From positions 28,522,152-28,586,151 of the forward strand of contig NC_133536.1 of NCBI RefSeq assembly GCF_048544455.1: a stretch of DNA of 64,000 nucleotides, in the 5' to 3' direction. A model generated the notes under the pieces. That model searched no databases and was not told the origin of the DNA. It saw only the letters and a list, made by a program, of their open reading frames with translations. Numbering within the stretch: position 1 is the first letter of the stretch; each line of letters starts with the position of its first letter. The translations under genes and the position numbers were made by a program. Below are positions 47,611 through 57,745 of this stretch, in pieces. Origin of the DNA: Silene latifolia. Its lineage: Eukaryota > Streptophyta > Magnoliopsida > Caryophyllales > Caryophyllaceae.

Positions 47611-47807
47611 GTTTTTCTAACATGTATCCTAAAGGCACTTGTTAAAAAGCTAATTAATCAGAGAAATATAAGCATGAATATTTTGTTAATTATGATAAAT
47701 GTTAGTTTGTACTCATATATCAATTTCTGATAATGTTCTTGGAAATGTTTCTCTAATTAGTTTCTTAACGTGTGCCTTTAGAGCATGGACACATGTTAGA
47801 AAAAACG
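47611..47807. mobile_element. foldback/MITE with long inverted repeats
   Basis: About 197 bp. The ends GTTTTTCTAACATG and CATGTTAGAAAAAAC are inverted, and the similarity continues inward over about 60 bp (CTAAAGGCAC, AGCTAATTAATCAGAGAAA). No clear target duplication, so the superfamily is open. Confidence 0.65.
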
Positions 47808-48736
47808 TAATTCTATAAAAATAAAAAGTATGTACCATAATTAGGAATATTCCAAGTTTTGTTCATATGTGATAAATACAGAGTAAATGACATATCTAGG
47901 ATCACTACACTTCTTGCCGTTAGGGGCAAGCAAAGTCCTTGACATTTCACAATAATAAGTTCTATATTTACCTACGAAAATTTACTGCTTCCAGGAATAT
48001 TTTGCGTTAGACTAATAGTATGTGGTTGGTCCTTTAACTTTTTTAAATACTCCTTAACTAATTAGAAAATAAGAGCACGTAAAAATACACTTGTATTGCC
48101 CTCACAAAAAAATATTCGTACCTTTTTTAAAAGATAGACCCTCTTATTTTGAAAATTCGTCTCCCTTTCTTATCATTTCAATGAATTTCACGTTATATAT
48201 ACAGAGTATTTTAAAATTCACTTTATTACTTGATCAATTCAATGAATTCATAAATTTTCCATGTTATGCATTTTATTTTTCGACAACGATAATATCACAA
48301 TTGCAACATTTTCCAATTTATAAGGTGCAAATTGGTAAACTTTCATGTTAATCATTATCTCTACTGGTACGATAGTATGTAATTTATGTTATAGATTTAA
48401 TGTGAATTAAATTAAGGGAATAGGTACAGGGACATAGCTTATACCCCACCTAATCAAATTGTTAGGTGCATAATACACTAATACAGTATAATCTTTTTGA
48501 AATTCTTCATTTGACGTAGTACGCCTCTTAATTTAAAAGAAAATTAGTTTAGCCATCAGGTGGCACCAATCTGCATTATCCTAGTTTAAAACCTTATTTG
48601 TTTCTACTTTTTATATGTTTGAAGTTTGAACTAATGAACTGGTTACATGTTATATTCATTCACTGTTAACCTACTCTTTGGCATCTACGCTTTGGAATGT
48701 AATACATGATTTGAACATGACCTCTTTACACAAATA
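47808..48736. other. intergenic, no gene seen
   Basis: AT-rich, no ORF with family resemblance, no repeat I can define. Confidence 0.6.
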
Positions 48737-48944
48737 CTCCTCTGTCCCGGTCATTTGTTGTCCTTTTCCATTTTGGGGTGTCTCAGTCATTTGTTGTCCT
48801 TTCTATTTTAAGAATGAACTTGATAGAGTAATTTGATCATTCACACCCAATTTGTTCCACTTGTCATTTAGCTATTTCCCATCTCCTCTTTCCTTGGTCT
48901 TTGTGCCAAAACCAAAGAACAACAAATGACCGGGACAGAGGGAG
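48737..48944. mobile_element. Stowaway-type MITE 1
   Basis: 208 bp with inverted ends CTCCTCTGTCCCGGTCATTT and the matching GACCGGGACAGAGGGAG, flanked by TA on both sides (48735-48736 and 48945-48946). CTCCCTCYGTCCC ends and a TA duplication define Stowaway (Tc1/mariner) MITEs. Confidence 0.92.
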
Positions 48945-49051
48945 TACAAGTTTTCAATAACTAAGCACGTCAATAATCGGCGATCGAGAGGCCGGTACTG
49001 TATATCTACGATTTGTTGCCGGGAAGAACGTGGACGGCAAGATATACAGTA

Positions 49052-49270
49052 CTTTCTCCGCCTCGATCATTTGTTTACCTATTCTATTTTTGGGTGTCTT
49101 AGCTAATTGTTTACTTTACTATTATATGAATATATTTATGATATTTGATAGGCAATTTGATTCTACGCACACTCAATTTCGTCCCCTTGTTATCTAATAA
49201 TTGACCTCTTCTTATTCACTTAGTCTTTGTGCCAAAATCAACGGTAAACAAATGACCCGGACGAAGAGAG
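49052..49270. mobile_element. Stowaway-type MITE 2
   Basis: 219 bp. The ends CTTTCTCCGCCTCGATCATT and GACCCGGACGAAGAGAG are imperfect inverted repeats sharing TCATTTGTTTACC. TA flanks at 49050-49051 and 49271-49272. More diverged than the first copy. Confidence 0.85.
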
Positions 49271-49904
49271 TATTTGAATTTCTTAATATGGAGTACAAAG
49301 TATATTTTTTCAAAACTTGTATTGTATTTTGTCATGAAATGTCGGTCTAAAACATACACACACTAGTTACTTTTTCCAATTTTCACATTCACTTTGCAAA
49401 GTGAAAGATCTTTAAGATGATCATTCTGTTTTAATTCTTTAAGTGTAAATTAAAACAGGTAAATACCATTTGTCTCATTTGTTTATTAACTTGTTTGATT
49501 ATTTAAGACGGACATGTTCATTCTAGATAAGAGTTATTTGTGTTTTGCTTATATTTGTAAAAGAGGAGTGTCCGAACCAAGTCAAAACCATTGTTTCGTT
49601 TTGGGTATTTGATTGCGAGTTATATTTCAACTACGTATCTAATAATTCAAACCAAGAAACTCTAATATTATGTGAAAAAAGATGACATAAAATGCAGAGC
49701 TTAACAATTACGTGATTTAATATTAAGTTCATATTACGTCAAAATAAGTAAATAATCATGGTCCATGGATAAAGAGTTTAAAATATTTGTAAGTGTTCAA
49801 GTATAACACGAGATAATACTCACTTTTTAATCATACACATAAAATGATAAGTATTTGACGAGGAAGAACTCACCATGGACAATTCTTTTTGCATCACTTG
49901 CAAG

Positions 49905-50565
49905 CAATGACGAAGCTAGGCTTTGGCCGGGCGGGCCATGGCCCAGGTGATGATTTAAAGAACAAGTAATAAATAGGTTCATTATTATCAATGAATTAAA
50001 GTTGCCTCAGTGGTTTGTATGCATGCAATTTTCATTTCCTAGCCCGAAGTCGTGTGTTCGATGCACGTAGAAGACATATTTTTATGTTTTTGCTTTTCCT
50101 ATCACTTTCTTTCTTAACTTAATTTATGTAGATAATATGTCATGCCTAAATATTTTACATAATGTTTTATATTTAGAAAATAGGGAGTCGTATTTTAACG
50201 TTGGGAATGATTCTTGTGTTAATAAATTTTATTATCATTAGAAAATTCTTTATAAAACCGTCATATAAAAAATTTATATAATTTAATGTGTAATTTGACA
50301 CTCCCTACGTCCCACATTCGTTTACCTTTTTTATTCTTTGTAAGAACTATTTTAATAAAAAGTAAACAAATTAATGAGACACGGAGGGTAAACAAAAATA
50401 AAGATGTATTTATAGGTTATGTATAATAATTTAAAATCCTACGGAGTATTAGATATCGACAATGCTATCCCAATAGCGTGAGATTTACCATGAGTCGATG
50501 AAAGAGTATACATCGATGAAATCAAAATCGGCCCGGGTACCTATTTTGTCCTAGCTTCGTCCCTG
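49905..50565. mobile_element. hAT-type non-autonomous element with 8-bp duplication
   Basis: 661 bp with ends CAATGACGAAGCTAGG and (inverted) CAGGGACGAAGCTAGG, flanked by perfect 8-bp copies of CTTGCAAG at 49897-49904 and 50566-50573. CAGGGACGAAGC-like ends with an 8-bp duplication are typical of hAT. The target is itself a palindrome. There is no transposase. A small Stowaway-like element is nested at 50301-50388. Confidence 0.92.
50301..50388. mobile_element. short Stowaway-like MITE nested in the hAT element
   Basis: 88 bp with ends CTCCCTACGTCCCACATTCG and GAGACACGGAGGG. TA follows on the right, CA precedes on the left, so one flank has mutated or the border is one base off. Confidence 0.7.
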
Positions 50566-50783
50566 CTTGCAAGCCGTCCTTGCGATCGAGCTCGATTGAT
50601 GGGTCATGAGCAAAAGATTATGAAAGAATTTAGAGCTTCAAGTTGTAAGAAATAAAATGGTAAAATACATATGGAAAATGCTATTTTTGAGAGAATATAG
50701 TATCACACATAAGTAAATATAACACACGACAAGTTCCAATTCGTTCAATTTCCCTTTCAACAACTTGAGTAATTGTGTATGTA

Positions 50784-51120
50784 GGCCCTGTTTTTTTGGA
50801 CTTAAAGTCACTTAATTTAAGTTAACTTCAGATTCTATAAGTTCAGTTCAGTTTAGTTCAGATCCTATAAGTTCAGTTCAGATCCTATAAGTTCAGTTCA
50901 GTTCAGATCCTATAAGTTCAGTTCATTTCAGTTCAAATCCTATAAGTTCGATTCGATCCTATATGTCACTTAATTTAAGTTCGATTCGATCCTATAAGTT
51001 CGATTCGATTCGAGATCCTATAAGTTCGATTCGATTCGAGATCCTATAAGTTCGATTCGATCCTATAAGTTGATTCGATTCGATTCGATCCTATAAGTTT
51101 TTAAATCCAAAAAAACAGGT
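50784..51120. mobile_element. MITE with internal tandem repeats
   Basis: The ends GGCCCTGTTTTTTTGGACTT and (inverted) CCTGTTTTTTTGGATTTAAA form inverted repeats. Between them a unit ATCCTATAAGTTCAGTTCAG is repeated about ten times. From about 50940 onward the unit changes to ATCCTATAAGTTCGATTCGA. No coding capacity. Target duplication unclear. Confidence 0.75.
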
Positions 51121-51676
51121 AGTAGTAGACTTGTTGCTTAAATTATAGCCATACGTTCAATATATAATTAGAGATGCATTCTTTTGTTTAGTTTTATTCT
51201 TCAATCAAGGTGGATTTGTAATATTTATGTCGGCTAGTTATCTTTTTGGATTGATCGTATTCAAAGGGGTCGGCCTATCTATATCATATACCTTGAAATG
51301 GACATGCCCATGAAGTACGACCGTTTGAAATTTGACCCACCTTTATTAATATTTTGCCAATAATACACAAATATGTGCTGGATTTGAAACTTAACAATTT
51401 TGCCAACTAGAGACCCGAACGTTTTATTACGAATAATTAGTTTTTGGGGTTCACCTTTAATTTCTTTTGTACCAAAAAAAAAAGGTGGAGTAACTCTGTA
51501 ATTCGGAAGTGTGAATAGTATTTGATTATTGACAAAGTCCACTGTATGTCGCTTACTTCTAATGTCTAATAATATACCTATATTATTAAGGATCATTTAG
51601 TTCATAAAGTAGTACAGTATATGATTAGAATCAATAATCAACATCTAAGTTTGGACGTGGGAGATTCATGTCTAAG
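51121..51676. other. intergenic, no gene seen
   Basis: One 105-codon minus-strand frame (51279-51596) begins without strong context and resembles nothing I know. I treat it as chance in AT-rich DNA. Confidence 0.5.
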
Positions 51677-51871
51677 ATCCTGTTCTTTTAAGTTGAATGA
51701 AGCGAGATTGAACTGTTTAATTGATCTGAAGTGAGCTGAAATGAACTAAAGTGAGCAGCTGGATGGAGATTAACTGAATTGAAATTTGTTGAGATAAAGT
51801 GAGCTAAATTGAGTTGAGTTTGACTGAAATGATAAAGTAAGTTAACTGAATGAAACTGAAAAGAATAGGAT
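51677..51871. mobile_element. MITE with ATCCTGTTCTTTT ends
   Basis: 195 bp with inverted ends ATCCTGTTCTTTTAAGTT and ATCCTATTCTTTTCAGTT, flanked by CTAAG on both sides (51672-51676 and 51872-51876). The interior is rich in CTGAA/TGAGC words, reminiscent of the tandem-repeat MITE 0.6 kb upstream. Confidence 0.75.
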
Positions 51872-51994
51872 CTAAGCCTAGGTTTGTTGGTGAAATTCCC
51901 ACGTCTTTACCTAGGTTGAAGCATGGTTGTTTCATGTTCAAATCCAGTCATTTTTTCCTAATAAAATTTTATTATTTTAATTTGAATTATCAAA

Positions 51995-52285
51995 ACTTGT
52001 TTGGTTCCTCATCAAAAACACATGAATTGTAATTCATGGAAGTGTGAAAATAACTAGTTATTTGGTTGCCCCAATTCATGTGAATTGGAACTTCCTAGGA
52101 ACTCTAATTCCTCCATAATGGAGGAAGTTGCTTACCTAGCCCCCCTAGGTAAGTGGAAGTTCTTATGGAATTGGAATTCCCACATGCAACCAAACAACTT
52201 TTTCAAATTCACGAATTAGAATAGCATAATAATTAGAACTTCCCGGGCATTGTATTTTCCCGTTGCGAACCAAACGACCCCTCAT
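51995..52285. mobile_element. possible foldback element with AATTC-rich arms
   Basis: TGTTTGGTTCCTCATC at the left and the inverse AACCAAACGACCCCTC at the right suggest worn inverted ends. Internal hairpins (TTCCTCCATAATGGAGGAA, CCTAGCCCCCCTAGG) strengthen the foldback look. Borders are approximate. Confidence 0.45.
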
Positions 52286-52485
52286 TGTTGAATGTTAGGA
52301 ATGACTATTCCATGCAATTGTTTTCAATTTGCAAAATCTGATATTTTTGTTATTAGTTTTGTATAGATTTGTTTGCCATGTAATTCAATTTTCTCAAATT
52401 TGTCATTTTTAAATTGGTGATTGATTTATCAAGTTTTTTTTTTTTAAATTTGTCGTGTTAAAAATCACTAATGAAAAAAAAATTG

Positions 52486-52820
52486 TGTTGGTAACATCAA
52501 GGACAAAGTCCACTGAAGAAACCCAAGCTTAGTGATGAAGATGCATCAACTAGGAAGATCAGGATAGAAGAATATGATGAAGAATATGACGAAGGAAATG
52601 AATGTATTGATATTTTGAGAGAGATGTAATATGAATTGTAACTGTAAATTTTATTCAATGATAAAATTGTATATCTGATTACAGGAGTCGTTCAATATTT
52701 ATAACAACTTCCTAACTGTCTAACAACCAGCTAACTGTAGTTAGCTCTATTTAACTATGATTAAGAAGTTGGTTAATACAACTAACTTTTAACTAACTTA
52801 ATCAATCCTTATGTCCAATA
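52486..52820 (-). mobile_element. 3' LTR of the copia element
   Basis: About 335 bp, ending ACCAACA in element orientation. The expected start TGTTGGACATAAGG reads TATTGGACATAAGG, one base changed at the second position. A TATAAATATT sequence lies near 52697-52705. Confidence 0.8.
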
Positions 52821-52828
52821 TTCCCCCC

Positions 52829-54592
52829 TTAAGTTGGACTGTTCTGAAACAACAGACCAAGCTTAGAGGATAAAAACTTATGTTGATCAGCAGCCAAAGG
52901 TTTAGTCATAATATCTGCGAGTTGTAGTCCAGTTCTAACATGTTTTGTCATCAAAAAACCTTGTAATTGCTTGTCTCTAACAAAGTGGCAGTCGATACTC
53001 AAGTGCTTTGTCCTCTCATGGAAGACCGGATTCTCTGAGATGTGCAGGGCAGCTTTATTATCACAATATAAATCAATAGGATGAGAAACAGTCACACCCA
53101 GTTCTTGTAACAATGCTGCCAACCAGACTAATTCAGAGGTTGTATAAGATAAACTCCTGTATTCTGACTCAGCAGAACTCTTGCTGACAGTGGCTTGTTT
53201 TTTAGTTTTCCATGACACCAATGATTGACCCAGCAGCACACAGTAACCACTCAATGACCTACAAGAGAATGCACATTGACCCCAGTCTGCATCACTGAAT
53301 GCAATGACCTGCAAATCAGACTGAAACTTGTATAACATGCCTGTATTGATAGTCCCCTTCAAGTATTTAACCACATGTAGTGCAGTCTGCATATGTGGAA
53401 CCCTAGGCTGACAAACAAACTGGCTCAAATGTTGAATGTTGTAAGAAAGATCAGGCCTGGACATATTTAGATATAATAATCTACCAATAAGTCTTCTCTT
53501 TCGTTCTGGATTCTCTAAGAGATCCCCTTGATCAGTAGACAGTTTTAAACCTTGTTGCATTGGAAATCTGGCAGTAGAGCAATTCTCCATTTGCAAGTCT
53601 TTTAAAATGTCCATAATATACTTCCTTTGATTGATCATCAAGCCATCTGAATTTCTGGTTATTTCTAAACCAAGAAAATACCTCATAGGCCCTAGATCCT
53701 TTATAGAATATGCAGAATGTAAGGCTTTCTTGACTTTATCAATCTCAGTAGCAGAAGTACTAGTCAATAAAACATCATCAACATACACAAGAACCACTGT
53801 GAATGACCCATTTGCTGCATCAGTTTTTGTGAACAATGAATAATCTTGTCTTGACTGTATGTACCCAAACTCTTTTAAAAATCTTGTTAATTCTTTATTC
53901 CACTGCCTTGAAGCTTGCTTCAGGTCATATAATGATCTTTTCAGCTTACAAACTAATCCTTTGCCTACATCATACCCCTCAGGTGGTCTCATATAGACCT
54001 CTTCATCCAAGAAGCCATGTAAAAAAGCATTACTAATATCTAACTGAAATAATGGCCAATTCTTAGCAGCTGCTATAGCTAGTAAGGTCCTGACAGTTGT
54101 AAACTTAGCAACTGGTGAGAATGTATGCTTATAGTCCTTGTCTTTTATTTGATTGAAGCCTTTGGCAACTAGTCTTGCCTTAAATCTTTCAACAGAACCA
54201 TCTGGTTTGTACTTTATTTTGTACACCCACTTGGACCCTATAGCTTTATGTCCAACTGGCAATGGAACAATCTCCCAAGTCTGATTCTCTTCCAATGCAC
54301 TGGCCTCCTTAGACATAGCCTCCACCCATCTTGGATCCTGTTGTGCTTATTTAAAAGAATAAGGTTCATGTTCCTTGATGACATTGAACATTGAACCAAT
54401 AAAATCTGGATGATGATCTGTCATGGAGTTTAATACTTTAGTCTGAAATGTTGATGCTTGAACCATAGTAGCAGTATGCTTATGCTGCTGCCCAGGTAAT
54501 TTATACTGAAAACCTCTCAGTCTTGATGTAAGTTGAGTAGGTCTTGAAGACTTTCTGATCTGAACAATATTCTCGACTTTTTGTGTGACCAT
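52829..54592 (-). pseudogene. copia reverse transcriptase and RNase H
   Basis: It is open from 54592 except for one TAA at 54349-54347, where CAA would fit. RT blocks: WEIVPLPVGHKAIGSKWVYK, VERFKARLVAKGFNQ, LDISNAFLHGFLDEEVYM, SLYDLKQASRQWN and the catalytic YVDDVLL. RNase H follows (VIAFSDADWGQCAFSCRSLS, SSAESEYRSLSYTTSELVWL, DLYCDNKAALHISENP, ADIMTKPLA), ending near LGLLFQNSPT, as usual for copia pol. Apart from the stop it looks well kept, so the insertion is fairly young. RT-RNase H makes the cDNA copy of the element. Confidence 0.93.
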
Positions 54593-54703
54593 ATTTTGAT
54601 CAATGTCAAGATCTTGAAAAGACGATCATCATAGCCGATCATCCACAAAATCAATCTGTACCAGCAGGAATGTCCCTTTGAACAGGGACAAGAACAGTGA
54701 TGG

Positions 54704-57700
54704 TGTAACGCCCCGTAAATTTCGGACCGTTAATATATTTCGAAAATAATTTATTAATCAAATAAAATTTGATATTTAAGTATTTAAAGTAAAAATAATT
54801 CAAAGAAATATAATTTTATTATATTTTGAAGAAAAGTATTTATTTTGATAGTTTCGAGAAGTTTAAAAATAGTTTAAACCGTGTAAAACTTTTTATTTCG
54901 AAATAAGGGCGTATCGGGGGGAAAATGACAATTCTTTTGAACGTTGGGTAAACGAATTTGGAAATGGGTCGTATGAATACTCAATTTTCTTGTAATCTCG
55001 TGTTTAAAAACTTTTGTCTTGTCGGAATTTGCATTTGACTTACGGTTTTAATTATTATCGAAACGAGTCAAAACCGACTCGTAAAATCCCGACTCGATCC
55101 CGCTCTTTCCTTTCTTTCTCTCCTTTCCCGCGGGCACCTCTCCCCCTCCCTTCATTTTTCTGATTTTTTCCTATCCTTCATCTTCTACAACTTACCAAAC
55201 ACCATTTTTATACATTCAAGCTTAAAATCGTCACATCTCCCTCATTTCTACTCGGATTTTCACGAAATTTACATTTCCGGAATCCCCTCGTCGAGATCTA
55301 CAACCTTGTATGTTTTAATTTCAGTTTTCTTGAAGTTGTTTTAAGACGAATTTTCGGTATTTATGTACTTATTATGGTGTTTTATTGTTTAATTAGGTGA
55401 AGAATTGGAGGACGAGTTTGGGGACTCGTATATTGTCGAGGATAGCGGCTAGTTGTTGTTAGGGTTTGGGTTTAAGGTGCTAATTGCTCATTTTCTAGCT
55501 TAAGGTAACATATTTCGAGTTACTCGACGAATTATCGTCACAATCTTTGTTGTTTTTGTATGTTTTGTGATTTTTGTTTGAGTAATAATTTTCACATGAT
55601 TAAATTTGATGCATGCATGTTTAATCCATGTATTTTTGTTAGTTTTAGTTAACAAGTTAGTATTGAGAACGATTAATTATGTTTCAGACGGTCTTATAAT
55701 GAATAAAAAAGGAAAAAAAGAGGAGTAATGGTGGCGGCGGCGCCAGAAGAAGACGGGCAGCCCACGGCTGGCCCGGGTCGGCCCGTTGCTTGTTTCGCGG
55801 TTTTCCATGCATTGTTCGTTTTATTCTCGCCTTCTATTAGCTAGTTTAGTCGATAAAGTCATGAGTATTGTTCCGTTCTAATTATGATTTCTTTCATAAT
55901 TAGTCGATTCGATTGATTAAAATATTCCGAGTAGTGTTTAGGGGTTTAACTTTGTTGTATTGGATTATGGTGTTAATCACAAAATGAAGAATGAAACAAA
56001 AGTTAAAAATGGTGGAATCTTTTGTAAATGAGAGTGTCAACTAATATGTTAAAGGATAATAAGTGGAATATGCACCTAATTTAGCTTTTGTCACAGTGAT
56101 AAATAATGTTAGGATAGTTTATAAATTCAAAATGAATTTTATAGTGATAAGTGTGATGTTTTGATGATTGTGCCGAAAACTGAGCCTTAGTCCCTTTGAT
56201 CGATGCGATGTCGATTAAATGTGTGATTGGTCGGCCGCAATTTAACCCGTGCACTGTCGCGTAGGTCAGGGTTGCGGGTAAAAATTCGGTTGAATGAATT
56301 AGATAATCGGCCTTTTTCTTGTTTTAGGCCATTTATTATATTTTTATTTCACATGTGTAATTAGTTGATTTAAGTAGCATCTTATATTGTAGAAATGGCC
56401 CTAGATTCCCTGAAGCCTTTAACATGGTTAATATTGTTAGAATTAGAAATTAGTATTGAATACTTATTGAGGATTTTGTTGGATTGTATGTTGAATAGAC
56501 GTTTATATAGCCTTTCACATGATAGAATGTTAGAATTTATGTTGGTAAGTAGGACTCTTTGCCCTCTTATGGTTAAGTGGGTGTCTTACTTGACTTGTGT
56601 GGTGAGTCTTGTGTGGTGTGGGCTAAAGTATTCAAGCTGGGACTAGCTGGGACTAGGTCCTAGGTGAGTATTTCGGCCTTCATCATAGATAGGTCTTTAT
56701 AGTCTTTGACGAGTATATGTTCACTGCTTGATAGCCTTTGTGTTCCTGACTAGTGGATTTATATCCAAGTTGGGGCATGACCTCGATTTTATTTTGATAG
56801 TAAGTGGTCAGCTTAAGTACTAGCCAACCCTTTGGTGGACTCCTTAGGGTACTCACTTTGTTTTAGAAAAATTGTGGGTCTTGGGTGCGGTGGTGTGTAT
56901 CCGCATGTCTAGATCTGCAGATTTTTTAGGCTAGGGTTGTGTTGTCTCTTGGCCATGTTTTATTAATATTAACCGCTGAGCCAAGATACCGGTTCGATTA
57001 CCTTCCCTACCTCGTGGTATAGACTCGAGTTACAAAGTGACTATTGACGGTGCTAAGAACTTATGCCTGTCTTTGATATATTGCCCTTTCTTGTATGGTG
57101 ATTTTATGAATCGTAATAGGTGAGATGTAAGCGGTTCATAGATTGATAAAGTTTGGATTACTATTTGTTATATGATTCACATGATAGTTTAGTTTGGTCA
57201 GTTTAGGGGTCATAGGTTAAATTACATGTTAATTACATTGGTTATCATATTGTTTACATGTTTTACTACATGTTACATTAATTATGACGATTCGGTATCG
57301 GGAGGACTCGAAGTTACTCCCCACGGAATTGTGGCTTTCGTGTTTGTATAAAATGCGATTGACAGGTTGTTGATGCTTTGTTGGGGTCACAGACGAGCTA
57401 GTGAGCATAAGGAACCTTGGACCTAGTTTTGGCTATTCTTATAGTAAACCTTTTAACCTTTGGTTTTGTATATAATTTGAAGGGACATATGTCTCCCTTT
57501 TCTATTTTTGGTTTGTATCATTCTATTTTCTTATTTAGCTATGGCATGTAAAGTAGTTCATTAGCATTGCAGGTTTTGGCACCCGCCTCTTGGGAATGTT
57601 GGAAATGTTGTGATTGGTTTAGAAATTTTTTTGAAATTACAGGTTTTTGGCAAGTTGAACCAATTACAAACATATCCTACCGCTTTTTCAGAATTTACGC

Positions 57701-57731
57701 CTTTTTTATCGTTAATTTTAAGGGTGTCACA
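54704..57731 (+). mobile_element. 5' LTR of the LARD
   Basis: 3028 bp, nearly identical to 60860-63899. It is followed by AGT and then the primer site. An 83-codon frame at 56395-56646 (ATG start) is kept in both LTR copies, but only as part of the shared sequence. Near 55728-55785 and at several CAG/CTG sites the two LTRs differ in clusters. Confidence 0.95.
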
Positions 57732-57733
57732 GT

Positions 57734-57745
57734 TGGTATCAGAGC
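57734..57745 (+). other. primer binding site of the LARD (tRNA-iMet type)
   Basis: TGGTATCAGAGC two bases after the LTR end GGTGTCACA. The same site as in the Tekay element. Confidence 0.95.

Larger units (their letters stand above)
52486..54703 (-). mobile_element. Ty1/copia retrotransposon, 3' half
   Basis: In element orientation the pol C-half is followed by a polypurine tract (AAGGGGGGAA, 52821-52830) and an LTR at 52486-52820. The element is interrupted at 54703 by the LARD and continues at 63900-64000 with the segment before RT. The 5' half is right of the window. Confidence 0.92.

Noticed and set aside
51279..51596. 105-codon minus-strand frame in the intergenic region
   Set aside because: No recognisable domain, AT-rich context, no splice or promoter support.
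56395..56646. 83-codon ATG ORF kept in both LARD LTRs (also 62559-62810)
   Set aside because: Conservation follows from LTR duplication. No family resemblance, and the Leu-rich look fits T-rich DNA.
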